This document shows, piece after piece, positions 6,427 to 12,360 of a DNA stretch of 12,360 bases. The notes beneath the pieces were generated by a model. The model had not been told where the DNA came from. It searched no databases and worked only from the letters and a program-made list of their open reading frames with translations. The first letter of the stretch is position 1. Every line of letters starts with the position of its first letter. The DNA lies in assembly GCA_025056955.1 (NCBI GenBank), contig JANWYL010000078.1:1-12360 (forward strand), read 5' to 3'. This stretch comes from Sandaracinaceae bacterium (GTDB lineage: Bacteria; Myxococcota_A; Polyangia; Polyangiales; Sandaracinaceae). The position numbers and the translations under genes were made by a program.

Positions 6427-7395
6427 TCAAGGACAGTAAGGCCGCCCAGGGTGAGGTTTGGAAGACCATGAGCGCCTGCGCTCCATGAAAGCGAGCAAAT
6501 CTGCTTCGACTTCTCGCTGAGGGGGAAGGGGTGGGTGGATGGGATTGAAGCGCCTCCGGCGCCGACGCTTTTCGTAGACCGGCTCCATCCCTGCTTTGCG
6601 AAGTTCTTCGAGTCGCCAAGGATAGATTGGCGGGGCATCGGCGCAGCCCAAGCGCAAATCCTCATCGCTACAAAACAAGCGGATGTGAAAGTGGTCGTCA
6701 TGTGGGGTGGCAGGCTGGCAGCTCACATCTTCAAAGCGCTCGACCAGCGCCCGAGGTGCCTTTGCTCGAACTGCCTCTTGAAGGAGCAAGGTGCGAATGT
6801 GCTCGGCCACAAAGATGCGCTGGACTTTGGCCTCCCGGTTTTCAAGGAGAACCTGGATCAAGCGCCAGTTGCGAGGCCCATCAAAGCGGACGCGGCGGTT
6901 GTCATCAGAGCGATGAGGATCACCAAAATCGATGCCAATCCCATCAGGATCGATTGGAATCGCCTTGGGGGTGATGGGCTGCCCATCCATATCAGTGAGG
7001 TAGAAAAGGAGGTCAACGTCCCGGCCCGCCCGATGAGAAGCATGGTGCGGGATGGGGCCCCCCCGGCGAAGGCTGATGTCGTTGACGTAAAGCAGGCTCT
7101 GAGGGAAGCGCTCGGCCACTTTGCGCCCTGCGCGGACGAGGGCTCTGATCATCTCGACTGTGCCGTAGAAAGCCGTGGGATTTGGTCTTTCCGGATTTGA
7201 AAAAAGCCCAAAAGCCCGCCTTGGGAGAGGTATCCCCCCCTTGAGGCGCCCCGTCGTCGGCCCACCAATTGAAGTGGAAACCCTGGGGTCAAGGCGCTCG
7301 ATGCGCTCTTCCACTTCCTCCTCCCACCTGCGTTTTGGGCGCTCACTTCCGCCGAGCAGAAGGAAAGCCACGCAAAGCCATCCGAAACGACGCAC
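6427..7395 (-). CDS. mepA: Penicillin-insensitive murein endopeptidase, MepA/M74 type
   Basis: A 322-residue predicted exported metallopeptidase that cuts peptide cross-links in peptidoglycan. The N-terminus MRRFGWLCVAFLLLGG is a plausible signal sequence (two arginines plus a hydrophobic core). The M74 zinc motif HHASHRAGRDVDL (117-129) supplies His118/His121 and Asp128, and DHFHIRL (234-240) supplies the second HxH. The preceding block GTVEMIRALVRAG is also typical. Beyond the domain there is a basic C-terminal tail of about 50 residues with six consecutive arginines (about 277-282), which could bind anionic cell-wall polymers or nucleic acid (inference). The start is GTG at 7395 with AGG just upstream; no earlier in-frame ATG exists before the leader. 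It is divergent from the ferredoxin-MerR-diiron unit and converges with the FAH-family gene. The family call is firm; the physiological role (growth, division or predation) is open. Confidence 0.92.
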   Translation of the reverse strand: MRRFGWLCVAFLLLGGSERPKRRWEEEVEERIERLDPRVSTSIGGPTTGRLKGGIPLPRRAFGLFSNPERPNPTAFYGTVEMIRALVRAGRKVAERFPQSLLYVNDISLRRGGPIPHHASHRAGRDVDLLFYLTDMDGQPITPKAIPIDPDGIGIDFGDPHRSDDNRRVRFDGPRNWRLIQVLLENREAKVQRIFVAEHIRTLLLQEAVRAKAPRALVERFEDVSCQPATPHDDHFHIRLFCSDEDLRLGCADAPPIYPWRLEELRKAGMEPVYEKRRRRRRFNPIHPPLPPQREVEADLLAFMERRRSWSSKPHPGRPYCP

Positions 7396-7439
7396 TGACC
7401 TATTTTTTCTTTTCCCTGTCCACGAATCAAGTTTTTCGC

Positions 7440-7467
7440 TTGCATGAAGAAAGTGTCAAGTTACACT
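7440..7467 (+). promoter_or_regulatory. Weak candidate promoter overlapping the 7450-7469 inverted repeat
   Basis: TTGCAT (7440-7445) and TACACT (7462-7467) are separated by 16 bases. The -10 matches the consensus in four of six positions and the -35 in three. The inverted repeat covers the spacer and -10, the geometry expected when a regulator controls the promoter. It would drive the ferredoxin operon or the possible long form starting at 7477. Confidence 0.25.
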
Positions 7468-7469
7468 TT
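7450..7469. promoter_or_regulatory. Inverted repeat AAAGTGT-N6-ACACTTT, candidate operator
   Basis: Seven-base perfect arms (7450-7456 and 7463-7469) flank a six-base spacer, CAAGTT. It lies 54 bp upstream of the mepA-like start and about 300 bp upstream of the canonical ferredoxin start, in a divergent promoter region. The size and symmetry suit a dimeric DNA-binding regulator. The downstream MerR-family protein is the obvious candidate binder, but that is inference. Confidence 0.5.
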
Positions 7470-7736
7470 TCACGAGATGAACATGACAACAGTGCAGAAA
7501 GGCTGGGCGTTGGTGTGGATGCTGGTTGAAGCATGGGGTAACCGCACTGCGCGGGAGTTCCGTCCGGTTCTCGTGCGCTTGCATCGGGATTTCCAAGCCT
7601 TGTGGGGGAAACCTCCTTCGGCCTTACCCATTCGCCCTCACCCAACCCATCCTCAGAAAACACCCGCCCATCATCACCCAACACACCACACGGAAAAGAA
7701 GGGTGGTTTTGCCACTCCCGCAAAAGCCAAAGATCA

Positions 7737-7751
7737 GGTGAATACTTCACC
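7737..7751. promoter_or_regulatory. Palindrome GGTGAA-TAC-TTCACC, candidate operator upstream of ferredoxin
   Basis: A perfect six-base inverted repeat with a three-base spacer, ending 22 bases before the ferredoxin ATG at 7774. It is unrelated in sequence to the 7450-7469 repeat. It could be a second operator or an RNA hairpin affecting ferredoxin translation, since no Shine-Dalgarno sequence is visible there. It might also be chance. Confidence 0.35.
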
Positions 7752-7773
7752 CTCCCCACCCATCCCAACCACC

Positions 7774-8082
7774 ATGATTCCCATTCGTCTTCGGAGGGGG
7801 ACGCGCACCATCACATTTGAGGTGGCTCCTGGTGAGAGTGTCTTGGAGGCTGCAATCGCCGCGGGCATTTCCCTTCCTCACTCTTGCACGATGGGAGGTT
7901 GTGGGGCATGCCGCCTGCGCGCCCAAGGGGCCTTTTTCCTCAAAGAGCCCAATTGCTTGAGCGAAAGCGAACGCAGGGAAGGATATGTCCTCACCTGCAG
8001 GGCATATCCCCTATCACCGGGCTTGATCGAATGGCCTGAAAAGGAGGCATGTTCTCGTTTAAACCGTGCTCAAAAAGGTTGA
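7774..8082 (+). CDS. Plant-type [2Fe-2S] ferredoxin
   Basis: A 102-residue ferredoxin of the Fdx/adrenodoxin-plant fold. It opens with the beta-hairpin RLRRGTRTITFEVAPGESVLEAAIAAG. The cluster ligands are Cys38, Cys43 and Cys46 in SCTMGGCGAC and Cys75 in YVLTCRAYP, giving the usual C-x4-C-x2-C-x28-C spacing. It carries single electrons to a partner oxidoreductase. Being first in an operon with a diiron protein, it is probably that enzyme's reductant; no ferredoxin reductase gene is in the window. The start at 7774 is chosen because the ferredoxin fold begins there, but it lacks a Shine-Dalgarno sequence and the frame is open to 7477 upstream, so a longer protein is possible. Its TGA (8080-8082) lies one base before the ATG of the MerR gene. 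Confidence 0.88.
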   Translation: MIPIRLRRGTRTITFEVAPGESVLEAAIAAGISLPHSCTMGGCGACRLRAQGAFFLKEPNCLSESERREGYVLTCRAYPLSPGLIEWPEKEACSRLNRAQKG

Positions 8083-8083
8083 T

Positions 8084-8887
8084 ATGGACACCTATCTTCC
8101 CAATTCACCTTCTGATTCTGAGCGGCCTTCCTCTGAGTCCCCTCCGCCAGAAGCCCCCTTGCGGATGAAGGATCTCTGTGAGGCCACAGGCCTCCCCCGT
8201 CAGGTGATTCACTTTTACATCCAACAAGGGCTTTTGCCTCAAGGCCACAAAAAGGGGCGCAACATGGCCTATTACACCCACGAGCATTTGAGGCGACTTC
8301 GGCTCATCAAAAAACTCCAAGAAGAGCGTCTCCTCCCTCTCAAGGCCATTCGAGCAATTCTCAACGATCAAGAGGAGCACTTCTCGGCTGCCCAACGCAC
8401 CCTCCTTTTTGAAATCAAGCAGCACCTTGGCGCCACCTTCCGCCCAGAAAACGAGTCCTTCATCGATGCCGCTGAGCTATGCGAACGCAACAAGGTGCCT
8501 CTTTCTGATGTTGAGCGGATGGCTGAGCTTGGCATCATTGGCCTTCGTCGCGAAGGAGGGCTTCAAATTTCAGCCTCAGACAGCTGGTTGATCCTCCTTT
8601 GGTCCCAAGTGCGCGGGCTTTTGGGCCAAACCCCCTTTGAGGTCCAGGTAGACGATCTTGTTCCTTTCGTTGAAGTGGTGGACGTCCTTTTCTCAAAGGA
8701 GCTCAATCTGCTTTCTGCAAAGATGAATCAACTCCCACCTTGTGAGCTTGGCCGGGTGATCGCTCAGGTGATCGAAAAGGCAATGCCCCTCGTCCACTCC
8801 CTCATTCAAGGTTTACACCTTGCAAAAATCCGCAACTTCTTGGCTTCGCTTGACGAAGACACCCTGTCCAAAGGAGGCGAACCATGA
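8084..8887 (+). CDS. MerR-family transcriptional regulator with long C-terminal domain
   Basis: A 267-residue regulator. After a flexible Pro/Ser-rich leader (1-26) comes a MerR winged-helix DNA-binding domain (about 27-93): MKDLCEATGLPRQVIHFYIQQGLLPQ, then a wing with GRNMAYYTHEHLRRLRLI, then the helix LKAIRAIL. The C-terminal 170 residues are much longer than in metal-sensing MerR proteins and lack a cysteine metal site. Residues about 127-155 (DAAELCERNKVPLSDVERMA) resemble a second, degenerate MerR-type helix-turn-helix. The remainder is helical and may sense a small molecule. ATG 8084 is preceded by AAAAAGG with five-base spacing; a GTG at 8066 would overlap the ferredoxin gene. The gene overlaps the diiron gene by four bases (ATGA), so the regulator sits inside the operon it probably controls (inference). 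Ligand unknown. Confidence 0.9.
   Translation: MDTYLPNSPSDSERPSSESPPPEAPLRMKDLCEATGLPRQVIHFYIQQGLLPQGHKKGRNMAYYTHEHLRRLRLIKKLQEERLLPLKAIRAILNDQEEHFSAAQRTLLFEIKQHLGATFRPENESFIDAAELCERNKVPLSDVERMAELGIIGLRREGGLQISASDSWLILLWSQVRGLLGQTPFEVQVDDLVPFVEVVDVLFSKELNLLSAKMNQLPPCELGRVIAQVIEKAMPLVHSLIQGLHLAKIRNFLASLDEDTLSKGGEP
8871..8877 (+). promoter_or_regulatory. Strong ribosome binding site of the diiron gene
   Basis: AAGGAGG lies inside the 3' end of the MerR gene, six bases before ATG 8884. This near-perfect Shine-Dalgarno together with the ATGA overlap suggests both efficient initiation and translational coupling, with the diiron protein made in excess over the regulator. Confidence 0.75.
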
Positions 8888-10023
8888 CAGAAAAACCATT
8901 TTCACCCTTGTCCGTGCGCCTCGACGCATTGAGTGAGGCTTTCACCGGTCTCTTTGAGGCCAGAAACCCCCTTGTCATTTTTTCGCTCCTTCCAAGTGCG
9001 TGGCGAGGCATCGCGCTTCAACGGGGAAAACAAGGTCTCCCAACCGAAGTCCCCGCTTCCCACAAGGCTTGGCTCGAGTGGAGCTATCCAAACGACGCAA
9101 AGGAAATGGGTGCACTCTACGAGTTGGCCCTTTCGGCTCAATGGAAAGCGAGTGAGTTGCCTTGGGAGATTGAAGTCGATCCCTCAAATCCAGAAACACC
9201 TCTCCTCGCCGAAGATTTTTTTGCTTGGGATAAGCTTGAAACGCATGGAATTCGATTGGACGCATCAGAGCGGGCACGCTTTCGCCATTCGGTGGCAGGA
9301 TGGATGCTCTCCCAATTCCTCCACGGTGAACAAGGCGCCCTCATCGCCTCAGCCCAAGTCACCGAATCTGTCCCCCTCTTTGCAGGAAAGCTTTATGGTT
9401 CAACCCAAGTTTTGGATGAAGCCCGCCACATCGAAGCCTTCCACCGTTACCTCTGGACCAAACTCGAATGCCTCTACCCCATCAACAACAACCTCTTCGT
9501 CATTCTCGATGCCATTCTTCGCGACGAGCGCTGGGACATGAAATTTTTGGGCATGCAGCTCATGGTGGAGGGTGTGGCATTGGGTGCATTTGCAACCATT
9601 GAGCGCGAAACAGGAGAACCCCTCCTTCGCACCCTTCTCCGCTACGTGATTCAAGACGAAGCCCGGCACGTGCACTATGGAGTTCTGGCCCTCGAGCGCT
9701 TCATCCGCGATGGTCTTAACGAAGCCGAAAGACGAGAGCGTGAGGATTGGGCCTTTGAGGTGGCTCTGCTCATGCGCAATCGCTTTTTGGCTGAAGAGGT
9801 GTATGAGGAGTGGTTCGAAGGGTTGCTCTCACGGGCGGCCTGGCGCACCATCGTCCTCGAGAGCCCTGGCATGGCACGTTTCCGCCATGAGCTCTTTTCA
9901 CGTCTCCTCCCCCGACTCAAGTCAATCGGCCTCCTCTCCAATCGCATTCGACCCCACTACGAAGCCTTGGGCCTTGGGGCATACATCGATCAAAGCCCAG
10001 AGGGGGTAACCACCCGCGCCTAA
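8884..10023 (+). CDS. Ferritin-like diiron protein, putative oxygenase/oxidase
   Basis: A 379-residue mostly helical protein with all six ligands of a carboxylate-bridged diiron centre: Glu149 (FLHGEQGAL), Glu179 and His182 (DEARHIEAFHRYL), Glu229 (LMVEGVALGAF), and Glu259 and His262 (DEARHVHYG). This E / ExxH / E / ExxH pattern is shared with ribonucleotide-reductase R2, AurF-type N-oxygenases and related oxidases. The region between the helices does not let me assign a subfamily. It has no signal peptide. An expected role is O2 activation to oxidise an unknown substrate, with electrons from the ferredoxin two genes upstream. Start is ATG 8884 with an AAGGAGG site and four-base overlap with the MerR gene. 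There are about 120 residues before the first ligand helix and a helical C-terminal tail of about 100 residues. A non-catalytic iron or stress role is possible but less likely given the dedicated ferredoxin. Confidence 0.88.
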   Translation: MTEKPFSPLSVRLDALSEAFTGLFEARNPLVIFSLLPSAWRGIALQRGKQGLPTEVPASHKAWLEWSYPNDAKEMGALYELALSAQWKASELPWEIEVDPSNPETPLLAEDFFAWDKLETHGIRLDASERARFRHSVAGWMLSQFLHGEQGALIASAQVTESVPLFAGKLYGSTQVLDEARHIEAFHRYLWTKLECLYPINNNLFVILDAILRDERWDMKFLGMQLMVEGVALGAFATIERETGEPLLRTLLRYVIQDEARHVHYGVLALERFIRDGLNEAERREREDWAFEVALLMRNRFLAEEVYEEWFEGLLSRAAWRTIVLESPGMARFRHELFSRLLPRLKSIGLLSNRIRPHYEALGLGAYIDQSPEGVTTRA

Positions 10024-10182
10024 TCTCCCAGTTAGAAATTCAACACTTCCCCTTTTTTTGGAGTGTAGGTCGAAGCCAGAAAATGGGGCACCCTGCTCCA
10101 ATCTCACTCGTACAACCGATTGATTGCATGAATCCCGTGGGCTGCTCGCCCCCTTTGATTCCCTCACCTTAATAGCCACCCC

Positions 10183-12018
10183 CTAGTTACAGGTCGGGTT
10201 GACGCACACCTTTCTTGGCGCACTTCTCAACATCATATCGATCTGCATTCCACCAGCTCCCGCTGCTTCTCCATTCGTGCGGCCATCGCAAATGAACCCA
10301 ATGAGCCCAGCTGATTCACAGTCGGCATCGTTTTCGCACTTGACAGCACAGATGCGATCAACCGCATCGCACTTGAGCGGCTTGTCGTTGTGGCTGCTTG
10401 TCCCACAGTCTCCCCCAGGGTTGCCACAGAACTGGCCTACCTTGCAGCCTGAGCCCCCATCACATTGCCTCAAGAGCTCATCACCACCTGTAACCCCTGG
10501 CCGAAGTGATTGCAAGCACTCAAGCCGGACATTGGCTCCAGGCGTTGGAGGAGCAACCGTGGTAAAGGCAATCCGCTGCGAATTCAAACCACAGCGGTTG
10601 CGAACTTCTGCTGTAAAGTTGTCGTAGAACCAGCCTGGAGCAGAATTGTTCATGCCTTGCTCGCGGGTCACCTGCTGCACGCGGCAAACCTCTCGACCCT
10701 CTTCGACACGAAGGAAGGTGCGGCCCGCGAGGGAGCGGCAGCTTGGGGGATTGAGCCCAGACCCAGGACGGGGTAGGATTTCAAGCACCTCACAGTTGAC
10801 CCGCCCGTCAGGAGCGGGGTTGAGAGGCCGCGGAAGGCAAGCTCCTCCCAGTGCACTTGCGATCTTTTCGATGATCCTGCTCACGGCCCGCTCGAAGCTT
10901 GGGGCGCAAATCGATGAAACCGAAACAGCCACGCCCGCTTGGGCAAGCCCCGCTGCCACTTGGAGGATGCGCCGCGCAGGAATCGCAAATCCGTCTGGGC
11001 TTTCACACGCGGGCCTAAAATCGATGGGCATCCGCGTCTCATCCACCACATGCTGCATGTCGGGACGATCAAGAATCGCACTGTATTCTCCTCTTTCAGC
11101 CGAGTCCTCGGCATTGAGGGGAATCCCAGTGATTGCCGAAAACACAAGGAGGTTTGGACTGCGGCGAAGGCCGAGGTAGCCCTCCACGTATCGCTCCACA
11201 GGGAAAACAAAACCCCGCTCCGGCCTCGCATCTCCGTTCGAATCACATGCCACATTGATCCTTGGCCCGCGGTGAATCTCCATGAGCCGGTAGTTCATCA
11301 AAGAGCAATCCTCTTCATCGGTAAGCATGAGGATGGCGAGAACCGAGTTCTCACGGATAAAGCCTCTGTTTGCTCCATCGCCATGACCAACTTGGTTTTG
11401 TGTGATTCCATCTGGAGCCACAAAGCGAGGTGGCTGGTAGTTAGGTCGCGTCCACGATTGAGGGGAAGAGGGAGACAGGGCCTTGAGCACCGCCTCAAGC
11501 TGCTGCTCAAAGCCACAACCAGTAATTCCTAAAGTGGATGCACAGCGGATTGTCTCGGCAAAAGCATTGGGATCCATTCCGCGATCAAACCGGAAAATGG
11601 TGGTTCCGTCACCCGTGGGACAACGGTTGAGGAGTCGGCCATCATCACCCAAACCAGGCCGGCAGGTCCCAATTCCAGTCACTGGGCCAGAGCCCATGTC
11701 GCTCGAGATGATGCCAACGTGCATCGAACGCACGGGGGTAAAATCTTCCCTTCCATCTTCGTCGAGATCCCCTGAAGCCAAAATCCGAACGATGCGGGGG
11801 ATCTCGCGGGTGAGCTTCATCTGCTCCTCTCTCATCGAACCAGAGTTATCGACCATGAGGAGGAGATCGACTGTATCGACAGGAGTGATTTGAATGGTCT
11901 GGCCAACCGCCGAGCGCGTGCAGGGAGTGACTGGACCAAGCTCGCGTTCGAGGCAGGCATTACACAAAAAAGCAAACACTGAAAAAAACAAAGGGTTTTT
12001 AAGACGATGCGTTTGCAT
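10183..12018 (-). CDS. Large von Willebrand A-domain lipoprotein with cysteine-rich C-terminus
   Basis: A 611-residue predicted envelope protein. The N-terminus MQTHRLKNPLFFSVFAFLCNAC is a signal sequence, probably lipidated at Cys19 or Cys22 although the lipobox is imperfect. A vWA domain follows: DLLLMVDNSGSM gives the MIDAS residues Asp57, Ser59 and Ser61, and a conserved-looking TDEED (233-237) lies in the later strand ILMLTDEEDCSLM. Such domains bind ligands through a divalent metal. An insertion-like segment (about 85-145) contains an Asp-rich stretch GDLDEDGRED. The C-terminal part is rich in cysteine pairs (about 519-578, e.g. NDADCESAGLIGFICDG), a style frequent in myxobacterial secreted proteins. 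I chose ATG 12018, preceded by GAAGG; extending the frame to 12330 would overlap the M23 peptidase gene and hide the signal. Binding partner unknown. It follows the M23 gene on the same strand after 58 bp. Confidence 0.9.
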   Translation of the reverse strand: MQTHRLKNPLFFSVFAFLCNACLERELGPVTPCTRSAVGQTIQITPVDTVDLLLMVDNSGSMREEQMKLTREIPRIVRILASGDLDEDGREDFTPVRSMHVGIISSDMGSGPVTGIGTCRPGLGDDGRLLNRCPTGDGTTIFRFDRGMDPNAFAETIRCASTLGITGCGFEQQLEAVLKALSPSSPQSWTRPNYQPPRFVAPDGITQNQVGHGDGANRGFIRENSVLAILMLTDEEDCSLMNYRLMEIHRGPRINVACDSNGDARPERGFVFPVERYVEGYLGLRRSPNLLVFSAITGIPLNAEDSAERGEYSAILDRPDMQHVVDETRMPIDFRPACESPDGFAIPARRILQVAAGLAQAGVAVSVSSICAPSFERAVSRIIEKIASALGGACLPRPLNPAPDGRVNCEVLEILPRPGSGLNPPSCRSLAGRTFLRVEEGREVCRVQQVTREQGMNNSAPGWFYDNFTAEVRNRCGLNSQRIAFTTVAPPTPGANVRLECLQSLRPGVTGGDELLRQCDGGSGCKVGQFCGNPGGDCGTSSHNDKPLKCDAVDRICAVKCENDADCESAGLIGFICDGRTNGEAAGAGGMQIDMMLRSAPRKVCVNPTCN

Positions 12019-12076
12019 AGCCTTCAAATCAAACCTAGCACAACGAGGTGGCTGGTGTCCATGCCATCCAAAGGCA

Positions 12077-12360
12077 TCAAGGGAGCTCTTGGGGAGATGG
12101 GGGAGGCGCTTCTGCGCTCTCCCCTTCCCCAGTTGAAGATGAAGAAGGGTGGGTCTCGGCTGGAGAAGCCGGAAAAAGCTGGGGAGGGGGAGGGGTTGAG
12201 CCACGTGGACGCCCATACCAGCGAATGCAACGGAGGCCTGGAGGTAAGCCCCCGCTTGGCCACTCGCTTGGACGTATACCAGGCGCGATTGGAGGACGGA
12301 GAAAAGGCGCTGGGTCGCAGTGCTCACCATCCCGAATCCACATGAAATGGAGGTGAGGAC
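12077..12360 (-). CDS. C-terminal fragment of an M23 (LytM-type) peptidase, 5' end outside the window
   Basis: Entering from the right edge on the minus strand, the frame reads PHLHFMWIRDGEHCDPAPFL. This matches the end of M23 peptidase domains: HLH holds two histidines at the zinc site, and G-x-x-x-DP-x-x-FL is the closing strand. The family hydrolyses glycyl or peptide bonds in peptidoglycan, or acts as a non-catalytic activator of amidases. About 65 residues of Pro/Ser-rich, low-complexity tail follow (STPPPPQLFPASPAE and beyond) before the TGA at 12077-12079. There are 93 codons in the window. The ATG at 12343 is internal methionine, not the start. The vWA lipoprotein gene begins 58 bp downstream on the same strand. 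Whether all catalytic residues are present cannot be seen. Confidence 0.7.
   Translation of the reverse strand, partial: PHLHFMWIRDGEHCDPAPFLRPPIAPGIRPSEWPSGGLPPGLRCIRWYGRPRGSTPPPPQLFPASPAETHPSSSSTGEGESAEAPPPSPQELP

Larger units (their letters stand above)
7396..7773 (+). other. Divergent regulatory region between mepA-like gene and ferredoxin operon; possible N-terminal extension of the ferredoxin
   Basis: This 378-bp stretch separates the GTG of the murein endopeptidase from the canonical ferredoxin start. It holds two perfect inverted repeats (7450-7469 and 7737-7751). The ferredoxin frame stays open upstream to ATG codons at 7444 and 7477. From 7477 it would encode a tryptophan-rich helix-like stretch (TTVQKGWALVWMLVEAWG, then VLVRLHRDFQALWG), followed by a Pro/His/Thr-rich linker leading into the ferredoxin. 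I cannot tell whether this is a real 201-residue fusion or an untranslated leader. I recognise no family in the extension and see no clear Shine-Dalgarno site for it. Confidence 0.4.

Noticed and set aside
7427..7768. A 113-codon minus-strand open frame in the mepA-ferredoxin gap
   Set aside because: It has no recognisable motif, no good ribosome binding site, and lies across both inverted repeats and the putative divergent promoter.
10043..10066. Hairpin ACACT-T-CC ... GG-AGTGT with a T-run, considered as a terminator
   Set aside because: The T-run lies in the loop rather than after the stem, and the stem is short with a bulge.
10085..10100. Hairpin GGGGCA-CCC-TGCTCC between the diiron and vWA genes, considered as a bidirectional terminator
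   Set aside because: The stem is only six pairs with a wobble on one strand and a mismatch on the other, and no proper T-tract follows on the plus strand.
12019..12330. N-terminal extension of the vWA protein by 104 residues
   Set aside because: It would overlap the M23 peptidase frame, has no coherent composition, and would bury the evident signal sequence beginning at 12018.
1..12360. CRISPR arrays, tRNA/rRNA genes, insertion sequences, toxin-antitoxin pairs and phage genes
   Set aside because: I scanned for regularly spaced repeats, terminal inverted repeats with transposase motifs and recognisable RNA genes, and found none.

Overview
The window reads as a moderately GC-rich chromosomal segment from a deltaproteobacterial-type organism, most likely Myxococcota or a near relative (inference). 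The reasons are two cytoplasmic Hanks-type Ser/Thr kinases, one with helical repeats fused in front and a degenerate kinase-like domain behind. There are also several lipoprotein or signal-peptide proteins, including a cysteine-rich von Willebrand A (vWA) protein of the kind common in myxobacteria. Gene density is high and genes change strand often. I see no rRNA, tRNA, CRISPR array, insertion sequence or phage gene.

Layout. Positions 1-336 (-) hold the broken remains of a metallophosphoesterase, directly downstream of and co-directional with a Ser/Thr kinase (360-1349, -). Divergent from that kinase is a two-gene unit: a SixA-like histidine phosphatase (1457-1948) whose stop codon abuts the start of a helical-repeat/kinase/pseudokinase protein (1949-4003). 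Convergent to it, with a 7-bp overlap, is a minus-strand pair: a cysteine-rich lipoprotein (4768-5295) followed by an apparently exported protein-L-isoaspartate methyltransferase (3997-4737). A fumarylacetoacetate-hydrolase-family enzyme (5396-6391) diverges from that pair and converges on a MepA-type murein endopeptidase (6427-7395, -).

The plus-strand operon 7774-10023 is the most distinctive part. It encodes a plant-type 2Fe-2S ferredoxin, a long MerR-family regulator and a ferritin-like protein with a complete set of carboxylate-bridged diiron ligands. The last two genes are translationally coupled (ATGA overlap). The 378-bp region in front contains two inverted repeats that could be operators. 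The simplest reading is a self-regulated diiron oxygenase or oxidase that carries its own electron donor; its substrate is not visible from sequence. At the right end, on the minus strand, the C-terminus of an M23 (LytM-type) peptidase enters from outside the window (12077-12360) and is followed by a large vWA lipoprotein (10183-12018).

Themes: protein phosphorylation on the left (two kinases, one histidine phosphatase, one dead phosphatase), envelope and secreted proteins (two murein peptidases, three probable lipoproteins), and the redox operon. The intervals 10024-10182 and 12019-12076 show nothing I can name.
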